This document shows positions 17,533-25,635 of a stretch of DNA of 64,000 nt, piece by piece (within the stretch, counting starts at the first letter, position 1; the number at the start of each line of letters is the position of its first letter). The notes under the pieces were generated by a model. That model saw only the letters and a list, made by a program, of their open reading frames with translations. It was not told where the DNA came from and did no database searches. The DNA is from Neolewinella agarilytica (lineage in GTDB: Bacteria > Bacteroidota > Bacteroidia > Chitinophagales > Saprospiraceae): the NCBI RefSeq assembly GCF_900110645.1, contig NZ_FOFB01000007.1:124001-188000 (forward strand). The letters are read 5' to 3'. The translations under genes and the position numbers were made by a program.

Positions 17533-19545
17533 ATGCGTGTGCACTACATGCATACGGAAAATCACGAAGCGCACGTCGAATTCGCCCGGGCAATCGGCAT
17601 CCCGACCCAGGCGAACGGTAACAGCTTTCTGGAGGACATGCGCGGGCTGCTGATCTACCACCCCGAAGTAACGGCCCCCAGCGGCGAGCAGGGCGTATAT
17701 ACTTTCGAGTTTCAGCAGTTCGACGATTATACCTACGACATTATTCAGCAGACCTTTGACCTGTTGGGAGCCACCCTACCCTTCCTGCGAAACAATCTCG
17801 CTTACCTTCCCTTGCACCGGCGCGCCGTCGCCCGCTATAACGTAGAGCGAGCGTTGTATGACGCCAGCCGGATTCCCGTTTTGCTGGAAGGCGACCTTTA
17901 CGAAGGCATCGATTACATCCCCCTCAACCTCACCGAAGGCTACGGCCGGCTACGGCTGATGGAGATCGGGGAACGCCCCGATCCGCGCGATATCGTCGTC
18001 TTTGAAACCATCCCCAACGATCTTCCCCGCGTGGGTGGCATCATCACTACCGTCGTACAGACGCCGCTGAGCCACGTGAACCTTCGTGCCCTGCAGAACA
18101 ACGTCCCGAACGCCTTCATCCGTGATGCCCTGGACATTGAAGCCGTGAATGACTTGCTGGACCACATCGTTTATTACCGCGTAGACGCTGACACCTTCGC
18201 CCTCCGCCTGGCTACCCCCGACGAAGTGGACGCTCACTATGAGGCCCTGCGCCCCGACGAAGACCAGTTCCCTCCGCGCGACCTCAGCGTACAGCAGATT
18301 ACTCCGCTGGACGACATTACCTTCGATCAATCCATTGCCTACGGCGCCAAGACCAGTAACCTGGCCACTATGCGCAGCTTCGCCTTTCCGGACTACCTCA
18401 TCCCCGACGGCTTCGGTATACCCTTTTACTTTTATGATGAGTTCATGGCCTTCAACGGCTTCTACGAGCGGGTGGAAACGATGCTGGCCGCCCCGGACTT
18501 CCAGGCAGATTTTTCCATTCAGGAGCAAATGCTGGAAGAACTCCGTGATGACATCGAAGACGCCGATCTTCCTCAGTGGATGTTCGAAGCTATTACCCTC
18601 GCCCAGGAGAGCTTCCCCGAAGGTACCAACATCCGGTGCCGCTCCAGCACCAACAACGAAGACCTGCCGGGCTTCAGCGGCGCGGGGCTCTACGACTCAA
18701 AGACACACAATACTGACGAAGGGCACCTGGGTAAAACGATCAAAGAGGTCTTCGCCAGTCTTTGGAATTTTCGGGCCTTCACCGAGCGGGAGTTCTATCG
18801 CATTGATCATCTGCAGGCTGCCATGGGCGTGCTGATGCACGCCAACTTTAAGGAAGAACGCGCAAATGGTGTAGGGATCACTGCGGATCCCATTTACGGT
18901 TCCGGCGGCAATTACTACCTCAATACTCAGGTAGGAGAAGACCTGGTGACTAACCCGGACAATTTCTCCATCCCGGAAGAAATCCTGCTGGCCATCGAAG
19001 GTTCCGGACCTACGGCCTACGAGATCATTCGTCGCTCTAACCTGGTGCCCAACAACGATCAGGTAATGCCCTTGGCCTACCTGGATGAGCTACGCGGCTA
19101 TATGCGGACGATTCACGAAGAGTTTGCCCTTCTCTTTGATGCCGTAGACGAAGAGAGCTTTTCAATGGACATTGAGTATAAGATTGACAGTACGGACCGG
19201 CTCGCCATCAAACAGGCCCGCCCCTGGATCGGCTTCCTGGACCAGCAGACGAGTACGGAGCAAATTGCGCCCTCCCAGCTCCAGTTGAGCATTTATCCCA
19301 ACCCCATGGTGCAGGACGCGGTAATTAGTTTTGAGCTTCCGCAAAATGTGGAGGTGGAAAGCTGGTTATTTGACTTAACCGGCCGGCCCGTAAAACGAAT
19401 TCAGCACGGCAACTTGCCAGCAGGAATGCAGCAAATTCGCCTAACCGTTGGAGATCTACCTCCAGCGGCCTATGTACTTCGTCTCCGGTTAGAGCACGGG
19501 AGCGGTAAGATCGACTTTACGACCGTTCGAGTGGTGGTACAATAG
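17533..19545 (+). CDS. PEP/pyruvate-binding dikinase-like protein with T9SS type A domain (C-terminal part of split gene)
   Basis: 670 residues from ATG 17533; the same frame is open back to 17458. A PEP-utilising, phosphohistidine-like segment comes first (near residues 165-200: GGIITTVVQTPLSHV, candidate His in LSHVNLRA), then an ATP-grasp PPDK_N-like domain (YGAKTSNLATM, PDGFGIPFYFYDEF, IRCRSSTNNEDLPGFSGAG). The end (about 585-670) is a type A T9SS sorting domain (YPNPMVQDAV, DLTGRPV, LPPAAYVLRL). Classic PEP synthase has ATP-grasp before the His domain; here the order is reversed, as in glucan dikinases. ATP use outside the cell would be odd, so the domains may be repurposed. It has no signal peptide of its own, which supports the split-gene reading. 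Confidence 0.7.
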   Translation: MRVHYMHTENHEAHVEFARAIGIPTQANGNSFLEDMRGLLIYHPEVTAPSGEQGVYTFEFQQFDDYTYDIIQQTFDLLGATLPFLRNNLAYLPLHRRAVARYNVERALYDASRIPVLLEGDLYEGIDYIPLNLTEGYGRLRLMEIGERPDPRDIVVFETIPNDLPRVGGIITTVVQTPLSHVNLRALQNNVPNAFIRDALDIEAVNDLLDHIVYYRVDADTFALRLATPDEVDAHYEALRPDEDQFPPRDLSVQQITPLDDITFDQSIAYGAKTSNLATMRSFAFPDYLIPDGFGIPFYFYDEFMAFNGFYERVETMLAAPDFQADFSIQEQMLEELRDDIEDADLPQWMFEAITLAQESFPEGTNIRCRSSTNNEDLPGFSGAGLYDSKTHNTDEGHLGKTIKEVFASLWNFRAFTEREFYRIDHLQAAMGVLMHANFKEERANGVGITADPIYGSGGNYYLNTQVGEDLVTNPDNFSIPEEILLAIEGSGPTAYEIIRRSNLVPNNDQVMPLAYLDELRGYMRTIHEEFALLFDAVDEESFSMDIEYKIDSTDRLAIKQARPWIGFLDQQTSTEQIAPSQLQLSIYPNPMVQDAVISFELPQNVEVESWLFDLTGRPVKRIQHGNLPAGMQQIRLTVGDLPPAAYVLRLRLEHGSGKIDFTTVRVVVQ

Positions 19546-19552
19546 TTGTCCC

Positions 19553-19613
19553 CCTGCACCCTGCAACCCTGCAACCCTGCAACTTGCAACCCGCAACTTG
19601 CAACCTGCACCCC
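19553..19613. repeat. Low-complexity GCAACCTGCAACTTGC tract
   Basis: Reiterated CCTGCAA/CTTGCAA words between the convergent dikinase-like and YqaE-type genes. Begins within 10 bp of the dikinase stop. Confidence 0.6.
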
Positions 19614-19618
19614 GCCCA

Positions 19619-19795
19619 TCACTTTGCCAGAATAACAATCAGGGCGTAGACCATACCCGGCACACCACCGAGGATGGTAAGCACTACGCAAATCCAGAAT
19701 TCTCTGCCAATGCCCTTAGCAAGCGCTACCCCCAGTGGTGGGAGTAATACGGCAAGGATGATGTGTAACAGGGAGGCGGTGGAAGTAGCGGCCAT
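19619..19795 (-). CDS. YqaE/Pmp3 family small membrane protein (UPF0057)
   Basis: 58 residues. It has the family pattern: a first membrane segment (LLHIILAVLLPPLGVAL) with the conserved PP-x-G-V kink, a short polar loop with K-G-x-x-R-E-F, and a second segment (CVVLTILGGVPGMVYAL) with the G-x-x-P-G-x-x-Y-A motif. Pmp3/YqaE peptides sit in the cytoplasmic membrane and affect ion leakage and membrane potential under salt stress, plausible in a marine organism. A TAAGTTTG box lies 44 nt upstream. Convergent with the dikinase-like gene. Confidence 0.85.
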   Translation of the reverse strand: MAATSTASLLHIILAVLLPPLGVALAKGIGREFWICVVLTILGGVPGMVYALIVILAK

Positions 19796-19839
19796 GGGAA
19801 GTTTGTTGTTAAGGGAGCCATTAAGAATGATAACAATTC

Positions 19840-19847
19840 CAAACTTA
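19840..19847 (-). promoter_or_regulatory. -7 box TAAGTTTG for the YqaE-type gene
   Basis: Perfect TAnnTTTG on the minus strand, 44 nt before the ATG. No matching -33 seen. Confidence 0.4.
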
Positions 19848-19874
19848 AGGATTTATGGTGGATAGACCGGGCGC

Positions 19875-20678
19875 TTAGCCAATTTTCCCATCCTCGTTCA
19901 TATCCTGCTGAAACACCCGCTCCAGCAGAGAAAAAAGCTCGGGGTGATCTCGGTTAAGTTTGTAGGGCTGATTAAAAAAATACTCCGCAGCTACGGCGAA
20001 GAACTCCGCCTGGTTGGTCAGCGCATAACTATCAATTTCAGAATCTCCCCTGGCAATAGCGAGAGACTCTTTACGAATCATTTCCACCCAGGGGATCAGG
20101 TAATCGTTCTTCAGGAAATAGTCCGGGATACCATCCGTATCTCCGTCAGCTTTGTCCAGCAAATGAGCAAATTCATGAATGCCCGTATTGTCAGGTCCTT
20201 CCACTTTGAAGCCCCGATGCAGCGAAGGTCGTGAGAGCAATAGTTTTCCGTTGAGAAAACCGCCGCCCACCATTCCGGCTACCCGTCGATCTTTCCCCTC
20301 CGTTGCAAAATCTCCCCAGCGAAAATGTGTCTTGTACAGTAGTACCTGCTCCAACTTTGGATACTGGTTCCAACGCGGAAATCCGAAGGTGGGGATGATG
20401 GCGCTGGCCGCGATGAAAGCCCGGTCCTTCTCCGTGATTTCCGTCTCGATCCCCGTCAGGGTTACCTGCTGCAAAAAAGCCTGCATCCGGGCTTCAAATT
20501 TCTTCCGGTCAGCAGCGCTCAGGTTTTGGTAAAAGTTTACGTATTGCAACAACAGCTCGCGCCACTCTGGTAAAAAGGCAGGGAGTGGAGGAAGGCGTTT
20601 AGGCCGAAAGATGAAGTAAAGGATAAGGCCGAAGACCAGCAAAACGGCGAGGGCAGCGAAGGTGAAAGAAGGAGACAT
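19875..20678 (-). CDS. mtfA: MtfA-type zinc peptidase (DUF980/peptidase M90-like), membrane-anchored
   Basis: 267 residues. One N-terminal membrane helix (FAALAVLLVFGLILYFIF) is followed by a basic proline-rich linker and the MtfA core. The zincin motif HEFAHLLD (H168, E169, H172) and the downstream TNQAEFFAVAAEYFF helix, which carries the third ligand Glu, are clear. Enterobacterial MtfA is a cytosolic aminopeptidase that binds the Mlc regulator; many homologues in other phyla have, as here, a membrane anchor and no Mlc partner. I choose ATG 20678 over 20687 because a TACCTTGC box ends 5 nt before it. Confidence 0.85.
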   Translation of the reverse strand: MSPSFTFAALAVLLVFGLILYFIFRPKRLPPLPAFLPEWRELLLQYVNFYQNLSAADRKKFEARMQAFLQQVTLTGIETEITEKDRAFIAASAIIPTFGFPRWNQYPKLEQVLLYKTHFRWGDFATEGKDRRVAGMVGGGFLNGKLLLSRPSLHRGFKVEGPDNTGIHEFAHLLDKADGDTDGIPDYFLKNDYLIPWVEMIRKESLAIARGDSEIDSYALTNQAEFFAVAAEYFFNQPYKLNRDHPELFSLLERVFQQDMNEDGKIG

Positions 20679-20683
20679 GGGCG

Positions 20684-20691
20684 GCAAGGTA
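20684..20691 (-). promoter_or_regulatory. -7-like box TACCTTGC, 5 nt before the mtfA start
   Basis: Member of the box-N4/5-ATG class. If used as a promoter, transcription would start at or inside the ATG. Confidence 0.4.
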
Positions 20692-20697
20692 AGAAAC

Positions 20698-20791
20698 GGA
20701 GGCGGTCGGCGGGGTAAATCAGGCGCGCAGCGATGAATTTACCCACCGGACGCTCGGAGGGCCTGACGAAATGATCGATCCGACCGCCTCC
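20698..20791. repeat. 94-bp element with 12-bp perfect inverted ends
   Basis: GGAGGCGGTCGG (20698-20709) and CCGACCGCCTCC (20780-20791), with inner pairs GGGTAAAT/ATTTACCC and TCAGGC/GCCTGA. It lies just upstream of mtfA in the 341-bp gap 20688-21028. Confidence 0.65.
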
Positions 20792-20917
20792 GCTGGTACT
20801 CGCTCCACAACGGTGAATAGCAACTTAGCCAAGCGAGCTACTGCTTTGCACCAACAAGGAAGCAGAGCGATTTGAGCTTATGCAACGGCAGAACGGATGT
20901 TGGAACCCGCATACATC

Positions 20918-20975
20918 AGTCAACTCACTCCCGGAGGGAGTTCGCCACCGCTCGCTGCCGGAGGCAGCATTGACC
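20918..20975. repeat. 58-bp double-hairpin element, copy 1 (3' of leuS)
   Basis: Contains ACTCCC-GGA-GGGAGT and CTGCC-GGA-GGCAG. 55 of 58 bases match copy 2 at 26294-26351. Both lie downstream of minus-strand genes. Confidence 0.8.
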
Positions 20976-20976
20976 A

Positions 20977-21013
20977 GGCACGTGCGGCAGCCTACCAGAC
21001 CACCAGACCACTT
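20977..21013 (-). repeat. GGCTGCCGCAC anchor with GTGGTCTGGTGGTCTGGTAG tract after leuS
   Basis: On the minus strand the leuS TAG is followed by a GTCGC-TGC-GCGAC hairpin, two GGTCTGGT words and then GGCTGCCGCACGTGCC. Confidence 0.6.
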
Positions 21014-21028
21014 AGTCGCGCAGCGACC

Positions 21029-23935
21029 CTACCCCACCACAAAATTAACCATCCGCTTAGGCACCACGATCACCTTGCGGATCGTCTTCCCTTCCAGGTG
21101 TTTGGCTACGTCGGGATGAGCCTTTGCTTCCGCTTCAATGTCTTCTTTAGAGGCGCCGGCGGGGAAGTCAAGCGTAAGCCGGGTCTTGCCGTTGAAAGCG
21201 ATCGGATACGTGAAGCTATCCTCCACGAGCCACTTCTCATCAAGTGCGGGCCAGGCAGCGTGATGCACACTACCTTCTCCACCCAGCGCAGCAAAAAGCT
21301 CATCCGCCACGTGTGGAGCAAAGGGAGCGATGAGGCGAACCATCGGCTCCAGTACCGCGCGCTTGTTGCACTTTAGTTTGATGATGTCGTTAGTGGCCAC
21401 CATGAAGGCAGAGACACAGGTATTAAAGCTCAGCCCTTCAATGTCAGCCGTCACCTTCTTGATGAGGGTATGGAGGACTTTCATTTCCTCCTTAGTCGCT
21501 TCCTCGTCGGAGACGTTCAATTGATCACCGTTACCCACAAAGAGGTTCCAGAAGCGACGCAGGAAGCGGTAAACGCCATCAATGCCGCTCACACTCCAGG
21601 GCTTCGCCTGATCGATGGGACCAAGGAACATCTCGTACATCCGGAAACAGTCCGTACCGTAGCGCTTACTGAGATCGTCAGGGTTAATAACGTTGTGCTT
21701 AGACTTAGACATTTTGCCCATCTGGAAGCTCAACTCAATGAAGAGTTTGCCCTCCCGGTCCGTTTCCCAGACAAAGGCATTGCCTTGCTGTAATACGGTA
21801 CGGAAGTAGGCTGCATCCTGAGCTTTATCGTCAGCGACCTTGTCTATGGCCGACTTGTAGATCCGGAAGCTGGCTTCATTGTCTACGCTGGTTTCTTCTA
21901 CCATCCGCAACGGCACTTTTCTGGTTCCGGACGATTCATCCAAAACCAAATGCCCCTTCCCAAGTCCTTCCACCTCCAAAGGCGTGCCTTCGGCGACGCT
22001 GCTACCGATCCAGATGGGATGGCGTTGCCCGTCCTCCGTCAGCAGGATACCGAGGTGGATACTCGTGATCGGTGCACCGATCATTCCCTGATTCAGGAGC
22101 TTTTTGTAGGGCTCGCGTGTTGGGACTTTGCCGAGGTCAAAGAGAAATTTATGGATCAGGCGGCTGTAGAGAATGTGGCTCACCGCGTGCTCCGCACCAC
22201 CTACGTAGAGGTCTACGTCCTGCCAGTAATCGACCACGTCTTTGGCGACGAATGCATCGTCGTTGTTCGGGTCCATATAGCGGAGATAGTACCAGTTGGA
22301 GCCGGCGGTTGCGGGCATAGTATCGGTCTCGCGGCGGCCGGTGGGCGTCTGATTCCAGTCGGTGGCCCGTTCGAGCGGGCTGACACCGCTAACGGCCCGG
22401 AAGTCATCCATCGGCGGCAGGGTAACGGGCAACTGGTCCTCCGGCACCAGGCTCGGCACGTCGTTCTCGTCGTAGATCATCGGCCAGGGCTCCCCCCAGT
22501 AGCGCTGGCGGCTGAAGATGAGGTCGCGGATGCGGAAATTGACCTGCTGCTCTCCCCTACCCATTTCGGATAGCTTGGCCGTAGCGGCCTTGATGGCATC
22601 GGGTACTTCCATTCCGTTGAGAAAGTCGGAATTGATGAGCTTGCCCACCTTGTCTTTGAGGCTAGCGCCGGGGTAATCCGACTTATCAATCACATCGATA
22701 ATCTCAATGCCAAACTTCTCGGCAAAGCGCTTATCGCGGTCATCATCGCTCGGTACGGCCATAATGGCGCCGGTACCGTAGTCTTTGAGGACGTATTCGG
22801 CGATGTAGATCGGCACACGGGCGCCGTTCAGCGGGTTGATGCAGTAAGCACCGGTGAAAGCACCAGTTACCTTAGTTTCGCTCTGGCGGTCAACTTCGCT
22901 GCGGCTACCCACGTAGGTGAGGTAGTCGTCGATTTCTTTTTGCTGCTCCGGGGTGGTGATCTCAGCCACCAACTCATGCTCGGGGGCGATGACCATGAAG
23001 GTCACCCCGAAGATGGTGTCAGCCCGGGTAGTGAAAACCTCCAGAGGTTCTTCCCGGCCTTCGATATCGAAGCGGGCGAGCGCACCAATGGATTTACCGA
23101 TCCAGTTACGTTGCTGGGCTTTGAGGCCGTCGCTATAGTCAACCGTTTCCAGTCCGGCCAGGAGCCGTTCGGCGTAGGCCGTTATCCGCAGGCTCCACTG
23201 CTGCATGGCTTTTTGCACAACGGGATGATTACCGCGTTCGCTGCGCCCGTCTTTCACTTCGTCGTTGGCCAGTACCGTACCGAGGGCTTCACACCAGTTG
23301 ACGTAGCTCGTGCCCCGGAAGGCAAGGCGGTAGTTCATCAATACGTCGGATTGCTCCTTCGGCCCCATCGCTTTCCAGTCAGCGGCGGAGAGTTCGAGGG
23401 CTTCGGTTTGGGCGGCGTTGAGTCCGGCAGTACCGTGCTGCGCCAGGTGCTCGCGGAGTTCGCTAACGGGACGGGCTTTGTCTGCCGTCTTATCGTACCA
23501 ATGCTCAAAGACCTGAGAAATGATCCACTGCGTCCATTTGTAGTACTTCGGGTCGGAAGTATTGACGGCGCGGTCCCAGTCAAAGCTCAGCCCCAAAGAC
23601 AGCATCTGTTCTTTGTAGCGTTCGGTGTTGACGGCGGTAGACTCACTTGGGTGTACGCCGGTATCGATGGCGTATTGCTCAGCGGGAAGGCCGAAGGAGT
23701 CAAAGCCCATGGGGTGCAAAACGTTGAAGCCCTGCTGCCGCTTGAAGCGGCTGTAGATGTCAGAAGCAATGTATCCCAGCGGGTGCCCAACGTGCAGGCC
23801 GGCGCCCGAAGGATAAGGAAACATGTCCAGCACGTAGTACTTCGGCTTCGAAGTATCGTTCGTTGTCCGGTAAGTCTTGTGCTCTTTCCAGTATTGCTGC
23901 CATTTCTGATCAATGGCCGTGACGTCAAATTTCAT
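21029..23935 (-). CDS. leuS: Leucyl-tRNA synthetase
   Basis: 968 residues. Charges tRNA-Leu in the cytoplasm. The class I signatures are present: PYPSGAGLHVGHPLGY (HIGH-type, near residue 45) and KMSKSKHNVI (KMSKS, near residue 738). The editing domain is recognisable (TTRADTIFGVTFMVIAPEHE, GTGAIMAVPSDDDRD). It is longer than the ~860-residue E. coli enzyme mainly because of a ~110-residue insertion before KMSKS and another near residue 175-240, both common in Bacteroidota as I recall. A TACCTTCG box ends 4 nt before the ATG. Transcribed alone; repeats fill both flanks. Confidence 0.97.
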   Translation of the reverse strand: MKFDVTAIDQKWQQYWKEHKTYRTTNDTSKPKYYVLDMFPYPSGAGLHVGHPLGYIASDIYSRFKRQQGFNVLHPMGFDSFGLPAEQYAIDTGVHPSESTAVNTERYKEQMLSLGLSFDWDRAVNTSDPKYYKWTQWIISQVFEHWYDKTADKARPVSELREHLAQHGTAGLNAAQTEALELSAADWKAMGPKEQSDVLMNYRLAFRGTSYVNWCEALGTVLANDEVKDGRSERGNHPVVQKAMQQWSLRITAYAERLLAGLETVDYSDGLKAQQRNWIGKSIGALARFDIEGREEPLEVFTTRADTIFGVTFMVIAPEHELVAEITTPEQQKEIDDYLTYVGSRSEVDRQSETKVTGAFTGAYCINPLNGARVPIYIAEYVLKDYGTGAIMAVPSDDDRDKRFAEKFGIEIIDVIDKSDYPGASLKDKVGKLINSDFLNGMEVPDAIKAATAKLSEMGRGEQQVNFRIRDLIFSRQRYWGEPWPMIYDENDVPSLVPEDQLPVTLPPMDDFRAVSGVSPLERATDWNQTPTGRRETDTMPATAGSNWYYLRYMDPNNDDAFVAKDVVDYWQDVDLYVGGAEHAVSHILYSRLIHKFLFDLGKVPTREPYKKLLNQGMIGAPITSIHLGILLTEDGQRHPIWIGSSVAEGTPLEVEGLGKGHLVLDESSGTRKVPLRMVEETSVDNEASFRIYKSAIDKVADDKAQDAAYFRTVLQQGNAFVWETDREGKLFIELSFQMGKMSKSKHNVINPDDLSKRYGTDCFRMYEMFLGPIDQAKPWSVSGIDGVYRFLRRFWNLFVGNGDQLNVSDEEATKEEMKVLHTLIKKVTADIEGLSFNTCVSAFMVATNDIIKLKCNKRAVLEPMVRLIAPFAPHVADELFAALGGEGSVHHAAWPALDEKWLVEDSFTYPIAFNGKTRLTLDFPAGASKEDIEAEAKAHPDVAKHLEGKTIRKVIVVPKRMVNFVVG

Positions 23936-23939
23936 GGCG

Positions 23940-23947
23940 CGAAGGTA
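23940..23947 (-). promoter_or_regulatory. -7-like box TACCTTCG, 4 nt before the leuS start
   Basis: TACCTTCG-CGCC-ATG on the minus strand. The same arrangement is found before five other minus-strand genes here. Confidence 0.45.
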
Positions 23948-24015
23948 GTAAGTTCCGGGATTAAGGAGTTAATGGTCCGAGCCTTATCTCAGGTTGCAGC
24001 TCATTGGCTTTTTTT

Positions 24016-24188
24016 GGCGAGCACGCAGGTGCAGGGGAAAGGTTAGTGGAGCAGTGGATGAAGGGCCGTTGGCCAGCCCGCAGTGCAGCGGAGGCCACTG
24101 ACCGGCGGGACCGCCCCTCGTTCCCCGGGAATCGGGCCGACGGCCTCAGTCTCGGCCAGCAACAAAACATTGCACCTGCGGCCGCGCC
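24016..24188. repeat. 173-bp segment bounded by inverted copies of the bipartite word
   Basis: Left end GGCGAGCACGCAGGTGCA (24016-24033), right end TGCACCTGCGGCCGCGCC (24171-24188), the reverse complement of the same word. The interior has no plausible gene. The arrangement resembles a small inverted-repeat-bounded element, but no target-site duplication is evident. Confidence 0.5.
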
Positions 24189-24201
24189 CTGATTCTGCTG
24201 A

Positions 24202-24672
24202 CTACAGTACCACCGGAATCGTCATCGCCCGCTCGAATTTATCCACCCGGCTGGCGTCATTGTTTTTCAGTCTCAGGAAGCCTTTGGTTCCCGCAGGCGC
24301 GTCGTAGCTGATCTCATAGTCGAAGGTGGCAACCCCCTTATTCATTAAAAACTTCTTTGGCTTCACAAAACCTTCGCCGATCAGGTTCCCCTGCTCATCC
24401 GTGATTTGATAGGGCATGGCAGCCTCGAAGAAAAACGAAGTTGATGCTTCTCCCCTGACCGTAAAGGGAGAGGACAGCTTTGCCCCCGGCTTGGGAGAGT
24501 CCAGGCGAAGAAGGGAGTCCAGCGGCCGGGTATCGTTGTTTGGATTAAAATCGACTATCCCCTGTTTCGCCAGTTTTTCGGCAGCAACTTCGGCCGTAGG
24601 CCCCTTTGAACCGTCCTCGCCACAGCTGAATAAAGAGAACAAAAGACAAATAGCGCAAATTCGGATAAGCAT
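24202..24672 (-). CDS. Lipoprotein with Gmad2 immunoglobulin-like domain
   Basis: 156 residues. Signal peptide with lipobox near LFSLFSC, then a ~100-residue domain (about 55-155) with the Gmad2 pattern: L-x-S-P-K-P-G, SPFTVRGEA, FFFEAAMPYQITDEQG and a late SYDAP-x-GTKGFLRLKN strand. Gmad2 domains occur in secreted proteins of Gram-positive and other bacteria, often near spore or cell-wall proteins; the ligand is unknown. ATG 24672 is chosen because it begins the signal peptide and lies 16 nt after a perfect TACCTTTG box. Confidence 0.75.
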   Translation of the reverse strand: MLIRICAICLLFSLFSCGEDGSKGPTAEVAAEKLAKQGIVDFNPNNDTRPLDSLLRLDSPKPGAKLSSPFTVRGEASTSFFFEAAMPYQITDEQGNLIGEGFVKPKKFLMNKGVATFDYEISYDAPAGTKGFLRLKNNDASRVDKFERAMTIPVVL

Positions 24673-24688
24673 AGTTCTTATTTTTCGG

Positions 24689-24696
24689 CAAAGGTA
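24689..24696 (-). promoter_or_regulatory. -7 box TACCTTTG for the Gmad2 lipoprotein
   Basis: Perfect TAnnTTTG on the minus strand, 16 nt before ATG 24672, in a short divergent promoter region shared with the gene at 24742. Confidence 0.5.
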
Positions 24697-24713
24697 GGCA
24701 TTCATTTGAGCCT

Positions 24714-24721
24714 TACCTTGC
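24714..24721 (+). promoter_or_regulatory. Possible -7 box TACCTTGC for the gene at 24742
   Basis: TAnnTTTG variant, 20 nt before the ATG. It divides the divergent spacer with the perfect box on the other strand. Confidence 0.35.
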
Positions 24722-24741
24722 CGACACTAAAATAGAAAACT

Positions 24742-24984
24742 ATGTGGATTGCCATTGCAGGTTGGGTCGGAGCCCTGGGTTTGTTGTTTGCCTTCGTGGC
24801 TTCTTCGCTCGATAAGCTGGACAACCTCGGCACGCCCTATCACGTCATCAATCTCATCTGCTCCGTATTGCTGATTGTGAACGCTACGGCAAATGATGCC
24901 TATCCCTTCATCGTGATCAACTCCTTTTGGTCGTTGATGTCGGCTTATGCGATTTTGAAAAATATGCGGGCGAAAGAGGCTTGA
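24742..24984 (+). CDS. Small membrane protein, CBU_0592-like
   Basis: 80 residues with two or three hydrophobic segments: IAGWVGALGLLFAFVA, VINLICSVLLIVNATA and a C-terminal FIVINSFWSLMSAYAIL. The G-W-x-G-x-x-x-L-L-x-A-F start and the NSFW motif match the small CBU_0592-type membrane family, whose function is unknown. Divergent from the Gmad2 lipoprotein and followed by a convergent gene 33 bp later. Confidence 0.6.
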   Translation: MWIAIAGWVGALGLLFAFVASSLDKLDNLGTPYHVINLICSVLLIVNATANDAYPFIVINSFWSLMSAYAILKNMRAKEA

Positions 24985-25017
24985 TTTTATTCCCTGGCAT
25001 TTATGCCGGAGAGATGC

Positions 25018-25596
25018 TCAATGTCTTCCACTTCCCCGAATTTTATCTTTTACTATGTACATCATGGTGTCTCTTGGTGCTCTAACGTGTGGCCCTGAGC
25101 GGTGAAAACACAATTCATCTTCAACGAAGTAGAATTTTGGAGACAAAACATCGCCATTAACGTGCACTTCTCGTGATAACAAAATAGTATCCTGGTTCAA
25201 AGAATAGCTTCCATAATGCCGTCTCGTTTCGAAGATGTTCGTCTCAACAACCATGAAAGTCCCGTTCTTTCTTAGCAGTAAATCAATACCTTCTTCGTTA
25301 AAATATTTTGCTTCAAGGATGGTTGGTCTGCTTTGATTGATAGATACCAACATCTCAGATATAAAGCTGAAGACTACTCCTATAACCAGTCCAATAATTA
25401 TTCCTTTGGGGTAATACTCAGGCTCCAGCTTTTTCGAGAAGTAGCCCGTCGTTAACATCAAGAGAAATAGAGCCCCTGAGATTGGGATTAACACTAAGTA
25501 CCCAATAGATTCCGGGCCTTCAATACCATCCCAGATAACTACCGTAATCACTAAACCGAAAAGAAAAGAGAAGAATGCCGCAGTAAACGTTGCCAT
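25018..25596 (-). CDS. Hypothetical membrane protein
   Basis: 192 residues, family not recognised. Three N-terminal membrane segments (FFSFLFGLVITVVIW; LVLIPISGALFLLMLTTGY; IIIGLVIGVVFSFISEMLV) precede a ~110-residue soluble part rich in beta strands (GTFMVVETNIFETRRHYG, DTILLSREVHVNGDV). AT content is visibly higher than in the neighbours, which can mean acquisition. A perfect TAGCTTTG box ends exactly 4 nt before the ATG. Confidence 0.6.
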   Translation of the reverse strand: MATFTAAFFSFLFGLVITVVIWDGIEGPESIGYLVLIPISGALFLLMLTTGYFSKKLEPEYYPKGIIIGLVIGVVFSFISEMLVSINQSRPTILEAKYFNEEGIDLLLRKNGTFMVVETNIFETRRHYGSYSLNQDTILLSREVHVNGDVLSPKFYFVEDELCFHRSGPHVRAPRDTMMYIVKDKIRGSGRH

Positions 25597-25600
25597 TAGG

Positions 25601-25608
25601 CAAAGCTA
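25601..25608 (-). promoter_or_regulatory. -7 box TAGCTTTG, 4 nt before ATG 25596
   Basis: Perfect TAnnTTTG followed by CCTA and the ATG. The clearest consensus example of the box-N4-ATG class. Confidence 0.5.
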
Positions 25609-25635
25609 CAAATAACTTTAAAAATCAAAGCACTT

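Noticed and set aside
22940-24046. 368-codon plus-strand frame antisense to leuS
   Set aside because: Shadow of the high-GC leuS coding strand; the minus-strand protein is an unmistakable LeuRS.
24001-24200. A small gene in the leuS-lipoprotein gap
   Set aside because: The frames there are built from two repeat words and lack any start context or protein-like pattern.
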